DNA of 64,000 nucleotides from Jannaschia sp. CCS1 (GCF_000013565.1 NC_007802.1:3782001-3846000), one strand, 5' to 3'; shown: positions 27,114 through 35,402, counted from the first letter of the stretch. The notes: generated from the sequence alone by a model not told the origin. Program-made: numbers and translations.

Positions 27114-27913
27114 TTGACCCAGACACGTAACAAAGGAACCTCTGAGACCAACGGCAGGCTTGGGGCGCCCGTGCCCGTGATTGGGCGGATGTGCAGGAAG
27201 GGCAGTTCGCCGCCGCGTATCACGCGGTTCTGGCGCAGACACAGGTTGGCCCGGGCACGCATCACCTGGACGCTGGTTGCGGTGCGGGCATGGCCACTTC
27301 CCTGTCGGCCTCCCTTGGTGCTGTGGTGTCCGGGCTTGATGCGTCCGAGACGCTCTTGGAAATCGCGCGCGAACGCACACCGGGTGGCGACTTTCGGCAT
27401 GGCGATCTTGAAGCGCCGCCTTTTGACGACGACAGTTTCGATCTTGTCACTGGCTTCAATTCCTTCCAATTCGCGGGCGATGCGGCACAAGCGCTGCGCG
27501 AGGCCGGACGTGTGACGCGTCCGGGTGGCAAGATCGTCGTCATGACCTGGGGTGAGCCCGCGGGCCTGGAGGCCGCCGGACACGTCGCAGCCCTCAAGCC
27601 GCTCTCGCCACCACCCCCACCCGGTGCAGGCGGGCCGTTCGCACTGTCCGAAGACGCAAGCCTGCGCACCTTCGCCGAAGCGGGAGGGTTGACGCCGCTG
27701 GAGGTGGTCGATGTGAACACCCCGCGGCACTATCCTGATCTCGCGACGGCGCTGCGTGGAATGGCATCGTCGGGCGTGGCCGTTAAGGCTGCGGAACACT
27801 CCGGTGAACACATACTGACGTCGGCCATGGCCCGATTCCTGACCCCATTCCAGAAGCCCGGTGGCAGCGTCACTTTTGGAGCGAGCGCCCGGTACCTCAT
27901 CGCAACTGTCTGA
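27114..27913 (+). pseudogene. SAM-dependent methyltransferase disrupted by a one-base frameshift
   Basis: From TTG 27114 the frame reads MTQTRNKGTSETNGR. At 27157-27158 one G appears lost from a G-run; shifting frame there gives AWGARARDWADVQEGQF, the standard start of this methyltransferase type, continuing to 27913. The downstream part has HLDAGCGAGMATSLSASLG (motif I), FDDDSFDLVTGFNSFQF and VTRPGGKIVVMTWGEPAG, matching UbiE/Methyltransf_11-like enzymes. Alternatives: translation from GTG 27191 giving a 240-residue protein, or a sequencing error. It follows the sulfotransferases by 57 bp. Confidence 0.75.
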
Positions 27914-27972
27914 GTGTGCAGCGCGAAGAACGAATGACCGTTCTCCCTGACCTCGAACCTAAGGAGAGAACC

Positions 27973-28443
27973 TTGTCACCCATTGTGCAACTCTTTGCGG
28001 TCGGTGCGCTTGCAATCGGCGCGGTCAGCATCATCAGCAAAGACATCCCTGACCTCGCCGTGCCTGAGGGACCCTGGCAAGCGGGCAGTGCGCTGGACGG
28101 GAGGGTCTTCTACACCACCGACAGGATCGTCGGGTCCGACGAGATCCTGCGCGACGAATTGCACTTCATTGGCGGGCGATTTCAATCCGCGATGTGTCAA
28201 GAATACTGCGATTTCGGCTGGTCGGACTATCAGACCAAGCGGGTTGAGGGCACGATCCATTTCACGGTGACCACGCGATGCCCTGACGCTCCGCACACGG
28301 TCGTCTGGTATGGCATCGTAGAAGGGGACGACATTCGCTTCGACGGAACATGGACCACGCGGCGATGGTACTGGACGCATCAGATCGTCGTTGAAGGCCA
28401 GGGCTCAGCAATGGCCCCGGCAGATACGGTCACTGGCACGTGA
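27973..28443 (+). CDS. Anchored or exported protein of unknown function, TTG start
   Basis: 156 residues from TTG 27973, chosen because AAGGAGAG (27961-27968) stands six bases away; upstream GTG/ATG codons in frame lack such a site. One N-terminal hydrophobic segment (LFAVGALAIGAVSII) then a compact domain with two close cysteines (MCQEYCDFGW), a further Cys near TTRCPDAPH, and Trp-rich strands (WTTRRWYWTHQIV). No family recognised. Its stop overlaps the next gene by four bases. Confidence 0.7.
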   Translation: MSPIVQLFAVGALAIGAVSIISKDIPDLAVPEGPWQAGSALDGRVFYTTDRIVGSDEILRDELHFIGGRFQSAMCQEYCDFGWSDYQTKRVEGTIHFTVTTRCPDAPHTVVWYGIVEGDDIRFDGTWTTRRWYWTHQIVVEGQGSAMAPADTVTGT

Positions 28444-29105
28444 GCACCTTGTTCAATCGTTTGGTGACCCCCGCGACCGCAAAGATCATGCTGCGCTTCG
28501 TTTTGCTTCTTGCTGTTGTAATTGTCCTGACCTGGGGCGCGCATCTGGTCCGCGACGCGTTGAACCTGCAGATCATGCCGGAAAATGAACAAGAGGTTCA
28601 CAAAGCCATCATCACAGGCACCATCGCGTTAGTCGGGCTGCTTGCCGTTCCGTTTGTTCCGGGCGCGGAGATCGGGCTCGCGATGCTGACGGCCTTTGGC
28701 CCCGCCATCGCCCCACTTGTGTATGTCGCAACCGTGTTTGCCCTGTGCCTGTCGTACACAATCGGCCGTGTCCTGCCCACGCCGGTGCTTGTGCGTCTTA
28801 TGGAAACCGCCCGGATGCAGCGCGCGGCCAACCTGGTCGCACGGGCTGCACCGCTTTCGCGCGATCAGCGTCTGGCAATGCTTCTGGAAGGTGCGCCGCC
28901 GCGCTTGGTAGCACTTGCGTTGCGTCGCCGCTATGTGGCGCTTGCTCTGATCTTGAATGTTCCCGGCAACGCGCTGATCGGCGGGGGCGGCGGCATTGCC
29001 CTCCTTTCAGGGTTGAGCGGGCTGTTCGCTCCGTTGCCGACAATCCTGACCTTCGCCATCGCGGTATCCCCGGTTCCTCTTGCCGTAGTGATACTGGGGA
29101 CCTGA
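28440..29105 (+). CDS. Polytopic membrane protein, distantly VTT/DedA-like
   Basis: 221 residues with about five membrane segments (near 17-38, 58-78, 83-108, 165-185, 195-218). Features include FVPGAEIGLAMLTAFGP, YTIGRVLP and the Gly-rich GNALIGGGGGIALLSG, reminiscent of but not diagnostic for VTT-domain transport proteins. GTG 28440 overlaps the previous stop, so the two genes are translationally coupled. Function unknown. Confidence 0.7.
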   Translation: MSTLFNRLVTPATAKIMLRFVLLLAVVIVLTWGAHLVRDALNLQIMPENEQEVHKAIITGTIALVGLLAVPFVPGAEIGLAMLTAFGPAIAPLVYVATVFALCLSYTIGRVLPTPVLVRLMETARMQRAANLVARAAPLSRDQRLAMLLEGAPPRLVALALRRRYVALALILNVPGNALIGGGGGIALLSGLSGLFAPLPTILTFAIAVSPVPLAVVILGT

Positions 29106-29273
29106 GCCCCCATGAGGCTCGACAATATTGGTTTTGGCTGTCGTCCAGAACAGAGGCATTCATAAACGGTTTCAATCTTGCGCAGCAAGCATACTTCAAA
29201 CTGATCTTTGCCAACAATCGGCGGTTTTGGTCGAAGGTCGGTTTTTGGATCGCCGCATTGCGGCAAGACTATC

Positions 29274-29288
29274 CAGCCTGAAAGGCTG
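29274..29288 (+). terminator. Possible intrinsic terminator after the membrane-protein gene
   Basis: CAGCCT-GAA-AGGCTG forms a perfect 6-bp stem followed by CTTTGT. A second small stem GCCGC-ATT-GCGGC lies at 29252-29264. Both sit in the 234-bp gap before the IS element, which otherwise resembles the dispersed repeat family. Confidence 0.4.
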
Positions 29289-29404
29289 CTTTGTGCCGTT
29301 CGGGTCGCCAGCCGAAGCCAAGTTTGACCAGATGCTGCGTGACCTGCTCCCCTGAAATGTCCGGCATTTAGAGTTAGCCTGTTCTCCAACTGAGGAGACA
29401 GACG

Positions 29405-29671
29405 ATGAAGAGAAGCCGTTTCAGCGAAGAACAGATCATTGGCGTTTTGAAAGAGCACCAGGCTGGCCTGGGTGCGAAGGATCTGTGCCGCAAGCATGGG
29501 ATCAGTGACGCGACCTTCTACAAGTGGCGATCCAAGTATGGCGGCATGGAGGTGTCCGGCGCTCGGCGGCTGAAGACGCTGGAATCTGAGAACGCCTAAC
29601 TGAAGAAGATGCTGGCCGAGCAGATGATGGATGTGGCGACGCTGAAAGAGATGCTCGGAAAAAACTTCTGA
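29405..29671 (+). pseudogene. IS3-family orfA with internal TAA
   Basis: 88 codons starting MKRSRFSEEQIIGVLKEHQA, with helix-turn-helix LGAKDLCRKHGISDATFYKW. TAA at 29597-29599 replaces what should be Lys (the frame reads ENA[16 protein letters not shown]), followed by an intact leucine-zipper tail up to TGA 29671. The frameshift heptamer for the OrfAB fusion is still present before the stop. Confidence 0.85.
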
Positions 29672-29694
29672 GGCCCGGTTCGAGGAGGAATGCT

Positions 29695-30555
29695 GTGAAC
29701 TGGGCCATGAAGACCAAGAGTTACAATCAGAAACGGGCCTGTTCCTTGGCCGGGATCGATCCGCGTGTGTATCGGCGAAGGTCGAACCGCCCCGCCGACA
29801 CGGAATTGCGGGCCCGGATGAAGGAGCTGGCATCCGAGCGGCGACGGTTCGGATATCGCCGTCTGCATATCCTACTGAAGCGAGAAGGCTGGGAGGTGAA
29901 CTGGAAGAAGCTGTATCGGCTCTACCGCGAAGAAGGGTTAACCGTCCATAAACGGGGCGGGCGCAAGCGTGCTGTGGGCACGAGGACGCCCATGGCGATC
30001 CCGCAGGGGCCGAACCAGCGATGGTCGCTCGACTTCATGTCTGACGCGCTGGAGGATGGCCGCAGGTTCCGCGTGCTGAATGTCATCGACGACTTCAGGC
30101 GGGAATGTCTGGCCGCCGTGGTGGACACATCCATAGGTGGGGCACGCGTCGCCCGCGAACTGGATCGTATCGCTGAACTGCGCGGCTACCCCTGCATGGT
30201 GGTAAGCGACAACGGCACCGAATTGACCAGCAATGCGATGCTGAAATGGCAGGAGGACCGCAAGGTCGGTTGGCACTACATCGCGCCTGGAAAGCCCATG
30301 CAGAACGGCCTGGTCGAAAGCTTCAATGGAAGGATGCGCGAGGAATGCCTCAACGAACACCTGTTCCCGTCTCTGCGCCATGCCGTCGTCCATCGTCCTC
30401 GGACCAATGGCGGAAAATGAACGACCATGATCGCGGCATGGCGCGCCGACTACAATCAAAACCGGCCTCACTCCAGCCTCGCTGGCCTGACGCCACACGA
30501 ATATGCTAACCGGTCAAAGGAAGACCAGAACCTGAACAGTGCTAACCTAAATTAG
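29695..30555 (+). pseudogene. IS3-family orfB (integrase core) with insertion and internal TGA
   Basis: DDE integrase-core protein: [60 protein letters not shown]. After SLRHA the frame picks up about 14 extra codons including TGA at 30418-30420, then resumes in frame as MIAAWRADYNQNRPHSSLAG to TAG 30555. The insertion looks like a short in-frame addition that happens to carry the stop. The catalytic Glu lies upstream, but the C-terminal end would be lost. Confidence 0.85.
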
Positions 30556-30582
30556 CGGACTCCAAGGGGAGCAGGTCATGCG

Positions 30583-30668
30583 CCACATCCGATGGCAGCT
30601 TGGAGCCCAACTTTCGGATGCCGCGAAGACGACGAATGGCTGCTTCTAGAAAATTTGTTTGCCGAACT
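30583..30668. repeat. Short repeat-family copy beside the IS element
   Basis: 86 bp with CGATGGCAGCTTGGAGCCC and CGAATGGCTGCTTC, variants of the dispersed repeat core. It is the right flank of the IS insertion and lies behind the NIPSNAP gene. Confidence 0.45.
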
Positions 30669-30974
30669 TTACTCTTCCAGAGGGCGCAGAAAATGGCGGT
30701 CAAACCGCCTTATGCAATCCACTTCTCTAGCAAACTTGAACGCTATCTGGCATTATTCATCTTCTGCACTCTTGATGCGGTAAGCTTCATAATCTCCAAG
30801 GGATGCAAAAGAAAACAGACAAACAGCCAAGTCGTTGGGACGCTCATGGGGGAGATAATAACCGTGATGGGTTCCGCCGAATTTCCTGACCAGCGGAATC
30901 CACATTCGAGCATACTCTTCAAACTCTGAGATTTTGTTTGGGTTCAGTTCGTACCCAACGTAGCAAGTTATCAA
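30669..30974 (-). pseudogene. NIPSNAP-family protein with one in-frame TAA
   Basis: 101 codons. The N-terminal 73 residues start MITCYVGYELNPNKISEFEEYARMW and include FGGTHHGYYLPHE, the NIPSNAP core (small ferredoxin-fold proteins, often beside oxidoreductases). Codon 74 is TAA (30753-30755), yet the frame continues with family-like sequence CQIAFKFAREVDCIRRFDRHFLRPLEE to a second TAA. One nonsense change therefore explains the truncation. The 73-residue product might persist as a shortened protein. It lies 58 bp downstream of the PPOX gene on the same strand. Confidence 0.8.
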
Positions 30975-31032
30975 GATGATCTCCTTTAGTGTCGCGTCCG
31001 CCCACCTTTACGGCATCGTTAGAATTATCCAA

Positions 31033-31635
31033 TCACCACATCCTTGGTTTGGCGTATTCGGCATATCCAACGTCATAGGCGCGACCGTCAAAATCAGCTT
31101 TCATCTCTGCGATGAGGTCACCGGCTGAAGGCACTTTGGCGCTCTCATCTTTGCCATTCCATATCTCAGATCGCATGATTGCTTTGGCACATTGAAAGTA
31201 CATCTCACCGATGGTGACGACGATGACAGTCCGCGGTGTCTTGTCGTTCTTGGCGAACGAACTGATCAGTTCTGGTTCAGTGGTCAAAACCGCAGAGCCG
31301 TTGATCCGAACGACGTTGTTGCACCCAGGAACCATAAACATCAGACTGACCCGACCATCGCGAACAATATTGCGCAACGAATCCAACCGGTTGTTTCCGC
31401 GCCAATCCGCCATGTGCAACGTCATTTCGTCTACAACTCTAACAACCGACCCATCGTCGCCCCTTGGGCTCGCGTCAGTGCCTTCAGGACCAACTGTCGA
31501 AAGAACGGCAAACCGTGATGCTTCGATCCATTGCCGATACAGCGGCGTCATTACCGATGTTACCTTCGTGAGCGCTGCGGGGACGGCATCTTCGTAAAGT
31601 GCTTCCAAAGCTTCAATCGTTGTAATCTGGGTCAT
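31033..31635 (-). CDS. PPOX-class FMN-binding flavoprotein (MSMEG_1061-like)
   Basis: 200 residues, split-barrel flavoprotein fold. Seen: ASRFAVLSTVGPEGTDASPRGD, then LHMADWRGNNRLDSLRNIVRDGRVSLMFMVPG and RINGSAVLTT, the FMN-site strands of pyridoxamine-phosphate-oxidase-like proteins. The reaction is unknown; relatives reduce or oxidise diverse small molecules or are heme-utilisation-like. Divergent from an AraC regulator 66 bp away and upstream of the broken NIPSNAP gene, with which it probably formed an operon. Confidence 0.88.
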   Translation of the reverse strand: MTQITTIEALEALYEDAVPAALTKVTSVMTPLYRQWIEASRFAVLSTVGPEGTDASPRGDDGSVVRVVDEMTLHMADWRGNNRLDSLRNIVRDGRVSLMFMVPGCNNVVRINGSAVLTTEPELISSFAKNDKTPRTVIVVTIGEMYFQCAKAIMRSEIWNGKDESAKVPSAGDLIAEMKADFDGRAYDVGYAEYAKPRMW

Positions 31636-31672
31636 ACATTCTCCTTGCCGAGATACAGTTTACCTTGTCATT

Positions 31673-31709
31673 TTTGGCAAAAGGGGCCAGATATTTGTCA
31701 AATGGGCCA
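31673..31709 (+). promoter_or_regulatory. Direct repeat in the PPOX/AraC divergent promoter
   Basis: TTTGGCAAAAGGGGCCA (31673-31689) and TTTGTCAAATGGGCCA (31694-31709) are near-repeats with centres about 20 bp apart, the spacing typical of AraC-family half-site pairs. The second covers the AraC start codon, suggesting autorepression. Repeats are seen; regulator binding is inferred. Confidence 0.45.
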
Positions 31710-32487
31710 AAATCAGAAACACCCTGTGTTGGCACCTTCGTCAGCGGACACGCTGCAAGGGTTGCCGTATGAAGTTGTCAGCTATCGAAAAACCTACGAA
31801 AGTGGGTATCGGTCAGATTGGCATAGCCACCCGCGACACCAAATCATCTACTCTGTGTCGGGCTTGATGATGACCGATACAGAAGGTGTCAGATGGGCCG
31901 TGCCTTCCGGCTTTGGACTGATTGTACCGGCAGGCATCGCACACACCACGAAGATGATTGGCGATGTCAGTATTGAGACCCTCTATGTCAGCCCCTCTTC
32001 AAGAGGAAGGTCAGCCTTTGAAAGCTGTCGAGTGGTCAGTATCTCAGCAATGCTTGCTTCATTGATCTCAGAGCTCTGTCGCGAGGAATTGAGGGACCGG
32101 AACAGCAGGAAGGCATTCCATCTACGGCAACTCATCTTTCTTGAATTGTCGGATGCACCGACATCACATTTGGCTGTGAAATATCCCGTTGACCCACAAC
32201 TACGGCGGGTCTGCGACGCGTTGATCGCCGATCCTGCGAATAGCTGGACGATTGATCAATGGGCTTTCGAGATCGGAAAGAGCCGACGGTCTTTCACGCG
32301 GGCTTTTTACTCTCAAACTGATCAGACGTTTCGGCAATGGACGCAGCGACTACGTTGTCAATTGGCTCTACAGAAACGGGCAGAGGGACAGTCACTTGAG
32401 CGCATTGCTCGTGATCTCGGCTATGGCAGTAGATATTCTCTCGAAGCGATGATGCAAAAACTCATCATGGTTGAGGAAATCAACTGA
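31702..32487 (+). CDS. AraC-family transcriptional regulator
   Basis: 261 residues. The N-terminal cupin (about 25-110) has YRSDWHSHPRHQIIYSVSGLM and VPSGFGLIVPAGIAHTTKM. The C-terminal helix-turn-helix pair includes NSWTIDQWAFEIGKSRRSFTRAF and LERIARDLGYGSRYSLEAM. The last 12 residues differ from the usual GxxP ending of the family, so the tail may be altered. ATG 31702 starts the homologous region. Probably controls the divergent PPOX/NIPSNAP pair. Confidence 0.88.
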   Translation: MGQNQKHPVLAPSSADTLQGLPYEVVSYRKTYESGYRSDWHSHPRHQIIYSVSGLMMTDTEGVRWAVPSGFGLIVPAGIAHTTKMIGDVSIETLYVSPSSRGRSAFESCRVVSISAMLASLISELCREELRDRNSRKAFHLRQLIFLELSDAPTSHLAVKYPVDPQLRRVCDALIADPANSWTIDQWAFEIGKSRRSFTRAFYSQTDQTFRQWTQRLRCQLALQKRAEGQSLERIARDLGYGSRYSLEAMMQKLIMVEEIN

Positions 32488-32537
32488 TCGCTTCAAAAGC
32501 GGCCATTGGCGTAGACGCAGCGAAGGCTCGCTTTGTC

Positions 32538-32622
32538 CCGCAGAGCGGACCTTCTAACGCCCAAAATGCTGCGTGCCTGCTCCGACGTCCGCTTTAGGGA
32601 AGCCGCGCCGCAGCGTTGCATG
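32538..32622. repeat. Dispersed non-coding repeat, copy C
   Basis: About 85 bp that align at roughly 80% identity with 42070-42153. Shared landmarks are the mini-hairpin CCGCAGAGCGG, CCAAAATGC, TGCTCCGA, GTCCGCTTT and GCGCCGCAGCG. No coding frame is shared, so the conservation is at nucleic-acid level. It lies between the AraC gene and the IS110-type element. Confidence 0.7.
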
Positions 32623-32667
32623 AGCTTCTCAAGGTCCGGTAATGGGATGTACCGGCTGCTTCACCCA

Positions 32668-32696
32668 GCAGGTTAGGCTTGGCCTATTTCACCTGC
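32668..32696 (+). ncRNA. Structured leader hairpin of the IS110-type transposase (possible bridge-RNA part)
   Basis: GCAGGT/ACCTGC encloses TAGGC-TTG-GCCTA: eleven base pairs in two stacked helices with one four-base bulge, 16 bases before the transposase ATG. Could be part of a bridge RNA, or a structure that blocks read-through translation. Pairing is seen; the role is inferred. Confidence 0.35.
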
Positions 32697-32712
32697 AGAT
32701 GGGAGAAGTAGC

Positions 32713-33771
32713 ATGGCGAAGAGTAAGATTGACGAGTTGATGTCGGTTGGCATCGATATTGGCAAAGACACATTCCATGTCGTGGCATTTGACCCTGATG
32801 GGCACCTGGTGATGCGCAAGCGGATCAAGCGGTTGGCTCTTGTGGCGACCTTCGAGAAGTTGCCGCGTTGTGTGGTGGGTATGGAGGCGTGCCTGAGCGC
32901 CCATTTCGTGAGCCGGACGCTTCGCAAGATGGGCTTCGAGCCTGGGATCATTCCAGCGATCTACGTGAAGCCGTTCATCAAGGGTCAGAAGAACGATTAC
33001 AATTACGCCGAGGCTATATCTGAGGCAGCGTTACGCCCTAATCTGCCAGTCGTTCCAGAGAAAAGCCAAGAGCAGCTCGACCTGCAGGCGCTACATCGCG
33101 TTCGCTCGCGCCTTGTGTCGCGCCGAACTGCGTCGATAAATCAGATCCGCGCTTTCTTGATCGAGCAAGGCATCACGGTGCGCAAAGGTCTGCGCGTCTT
33201 GAAGAATTCCTTCGGAAAGATCTTGGATGAGCGCAAGGACGAGATATCACCGCGCATGCGCACGATCTTGATCGGCCTGTATGGAGATTGGCTTTGGTTA
33301 GATGATCGGATTGATACGGTTTCCAAAGAGATCGAGCAGATCAGTCGAACAGAGGAGAACTGCATCAATGTCATGACGGTGCCTGGCATTGGCCCAATGA
33401 TCTCAACCGCGATGGTCGCCGCCATCGGGACAGGCGAAGCTTTCGGGCGAGGACGCGACTTTGCGGCCTGGGTGGGATTGGTGCCCAGGCAATACAGCAC
33501 CGGAGGACGAACGATCCTCGGACGCATCACCAAACGTGGCAGTCGATATTTGCGAATGCTCTTTGTCCAAGCTGCCAAGGTTATCTTGATGCGGACCAAT
33601 CGATGGCCGGACTTCAGCTTTGGCGATTGGTTGATCAAGGCCGCAGAGCGGATGAACCGAAACAAGCTCGCCGTTGCCTTGGCCAACAAATTGGCGCGCA
33701 TGGCCTAGAGTATTTTGAGACACAGAACGGCGTTTGATGCGCCAAGGGATGAGGTCGCCATCGGCGTCTAA
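32713..33771 (+). pseudogene. IS110-family transposase, amber codon and lost catalytic Asp
   Basis: 352 codons. The N-terminal DEDD/RuvC-like domain has GIDIGKDTFH (D15) and VVGMEAC (E58); the third/fourth acidic motif reads NDYNYAEA where the family has NDxxDAEA, so the second Asp is Tyr98. The C-terminal transposase_20 domain has VPGIGPMISTAMVAAIG and FAAWVGLVPRQYSTGG with the conserved Ser region. TAG at 33706-33708 replaces the usual Trp of LARMAW; the frame continues with SILRHRTAFDAPRDEV to TAA 33771. Start ATG 32713 follows GGGAGAAG. Not expected to be active. Confidence 0.88.
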
Positions 33772-34247
33772 GCCGGATCGACCCAAAGGAGTTCGCGATA
33801 GATAGAAAGCATGGAACGGAACAATTACGCCCCCAGAGTCTGACGGCCCAAACGGTCATCATAGATCTTGCCGGTAATTAGATCACGGTGCGTGCGTAAC
33901 CCCAACAAGGCCACGGCCCGCGTGCCGACCAACAGGCCGGATACATATGAGCGACTTCCGAGAACATGCCAGAAATCATTTGCGAACAGCAGCCGGTACA
34001 TACATTTGGGCCGCAGTGATGCCGCAACACTGTACTCAAAGTGAAGTTTCTGCGGCCAATGTCAACCAAAACTGCGGGATACTGTGGGTGCTTGTGCTGC
34101 GGAGTTGCACAAGTTGTTCTACAACAAATCGGTAAACGACCAAAATTGGACTGTAGGACACTTGGTCTGATTGGACCCTATGCCAGGGCGTTCATCTTTC
34201 GTCAGCGGTGTATGCGGCCTCTCTACAATGCCAACCCGCGCGCCGCC
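33772..34247. other. Gene-free DNA after the IS110-type gene
   Basis: 476 bp. The first about 130 bp probably belong to the right end of the element. The rest shows short repeat-like motifs (TGGGCCGCAGTGATGCCGCA) but no gene on either strand that I can support. The P450 operon ends at its right border. Confidence 0.45.
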
Positions 34248-35402
34248 TTAAAACCACCTGACCGGGACCTTCAGAGGACCTCGGAACGCCCAACCGCCAA
34301 AGGTTACCCCTCCGTCCAGCCTGAGGCGTGGGAGGCGCTCGAACAATTTCGGGAGGGCAACCTCCGCAATCAATGCACGGGAGGCAGCTGCTCCGGCGCA
34401 AAAGTGCGGACCGGCCCCGAAAGTGACAGATTTCCGGTTGTTGCGGGTGATGTCGAAAACATCGGGCGCCTCGAAAATCCGAGGGTCGCGGTTGGCCGCG
34501 CCAAACATTAGAAATACCCGGTCCCCGACCTCGAAGTCATGGCCAAGCACATGCTCTGACCGGGCGACCTGGCGCGGAGACATGCCGATGGGAGAGATCA
34601 GGCGGGCATATTCTTCAAAGGCGTCAAGGAAGCTGGCGGATCCCTCAGCGATCTTCGCCAGAGCATGCCCGTGGGCTAGAAGTGCCCAGGCGGTGCCGGC
34701 GATGGCATCGCGCGGCTCGTTCTGCCCGCCGGATATCACCAATTTTACATTTGCCCGGGTGGACGCCATAGGCAGGCCTGCGGCCAGTTGAACGGAAAGC
34801 ACCGAGGCGTCTGGGGTCTTGATGAGTTCTGGCACCATTAGGTCGATGTGCTCGTCAATAAAGGCGGTGGCAGCATGACAGCGCGCCTCAACCTCATTGT
34901 CGCCCACGTAGTTGGCACAGCCGTCCAGCATGTGTTGGCTGACGCGGTCCATCTCTGCCGTGGGCATCTGCGTCAGCCCCGTGATGACCTTCAGCGCTTC
35001 CCCGCAAACAGGCATCGCAAAGTCCGTGACTAGGTCGCAATGTCCCTGGGGCTCAAGCGCATCTAGAATACTATTCGTCGCCGCCTCAAACTGCCGCTTC
35101 CACGTCGCCTTGACGACGCGTGGGCTGAGCGCGGGGAAGATCACCTTACGCTCGGCCATGTGGGCGTCGCCGTCCTTGCGCATCAGGTTTTCGCCCATCA
35201 GCATTGTCATCAGGCCGCCTGGCTGTTCAGACGAGAAGACCTCGATCCGCTTCTCCTGCTCGAAAATATCATCCCGGCGCGTTAGCAAGGTCGCGCCCAG
35301 TTGCGGGACGAAAACCGCCGGGGCCTGCGCCTGAATGCGCGCCAGATCGGGGTAGGGATCGCGCCAGAACGCCTTCGGATCAATATCGTATGTCTTGTTC
35401 AT
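34248..35402 (-). CDS. Cytochrome P450
   Basis: 384 residues, soluble bacterial P450 size. Seen: I-helix GGQNEPRD (225-232) in place of the usual AGxxT, a type known in P450s with atypical oxygen chemistry; E264-x-x-R267 of the K-helix; heme loop FGAGPHFCAGAAASR with Cys335 ligand. Catalyses oxidation with electrons from a ferredoxin system not encoded next door. Third gene of the nitrilase/PPOX/P450 operon (25-bp gap). Substrate unknown; link to nitrile or aldoxime chemistry is inference from neighbours. Confidence 0.93.
   Translation of the reverse strand: MNKTYDIDPKAFWRDPYPDLARIQAQAPAVFVPQLGATLLTRRDDIFEQEKRIEVFSSEQPGGLMTMLMGENLMRKDGDAHMAERKVIFPALSPRVVKATWKRQFEAATNSILDALEPQGHCDLVTDFAMPVCGEALKVITGLTQMPTAEMDRVSQHMLDGCANYVGDNEVEARCHAATAFIDEHIDLMVPELIKTPDASVLSVQLAAGLPMASTRANVKLVISGGQNEPRDAIAGTAWALLAHGHALAKIAEGSASFLDAFEEYARLISPIGMSPRQVARSEHVLGHDFEVGDRVFLMFGAANRDPRIFEAPDVFDITRNNRKSVTFGAGPHFCAGAAASRALIAEVALPKLFERLPRLRLDGGVTFGGWAFRGPLKVPVRWF

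Larger units (their letters stand above)
29340..30578 (+). mobile_element. IS3-family element (IS407-like), complete ends, decayed transposase
   Basis: The left end TGACCTGCTCCCCT (29340-29353) and the right end, its exact complement (30565-30578), bound 1239 bp. TGCG directly flanks both sides (29336-29339 and 30579-30582), a perfect 4-bp target duplication as made by the IS407 branch of IS3. Inside are orfA and orfB in a -1 arrangement with slippery A AAA AAC at 29659-29665. Both frames carry in-frame stops, so this copy cannot move itself. It inserted in repeat-type non-coding DNA. Confidence 0.88.
32624..33900 (+). mobile_element. IS110-family element, ends approximate
   Basis: Defined by the transposase gene and structured flanks. 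IS110 elements lack classical inverted repeats and leave no target duplication, so ends are estimates. Left side: CCGGTA/TACCGG stem (32636-32655) and a two-part hairpin at 32668-32696. Right side: 33772 to about 33900 is gene-free with RNA-like sequence. The family is known to encode a guide ('bridge') RNA in one of these non-coding ends. Confidence 0.5.

Noticed and set aside
30600-30929. 109-codon plus-strand frame over the NIPSNAP gene
   Set aside because: Lies antisense to recognisable NIPSNAP sequence; no motif.
29597-33708. Possible stop-codon recoding
   Set aside because: All three stop codons are involved and other genes use all of them as normal terminators; decay is simpler.
34041-34511. 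156-codon plus-strand frame at the P450 3' end
   Set aside because: Second half is antisense to the P450 heme region; first half is non-coding IS flank.
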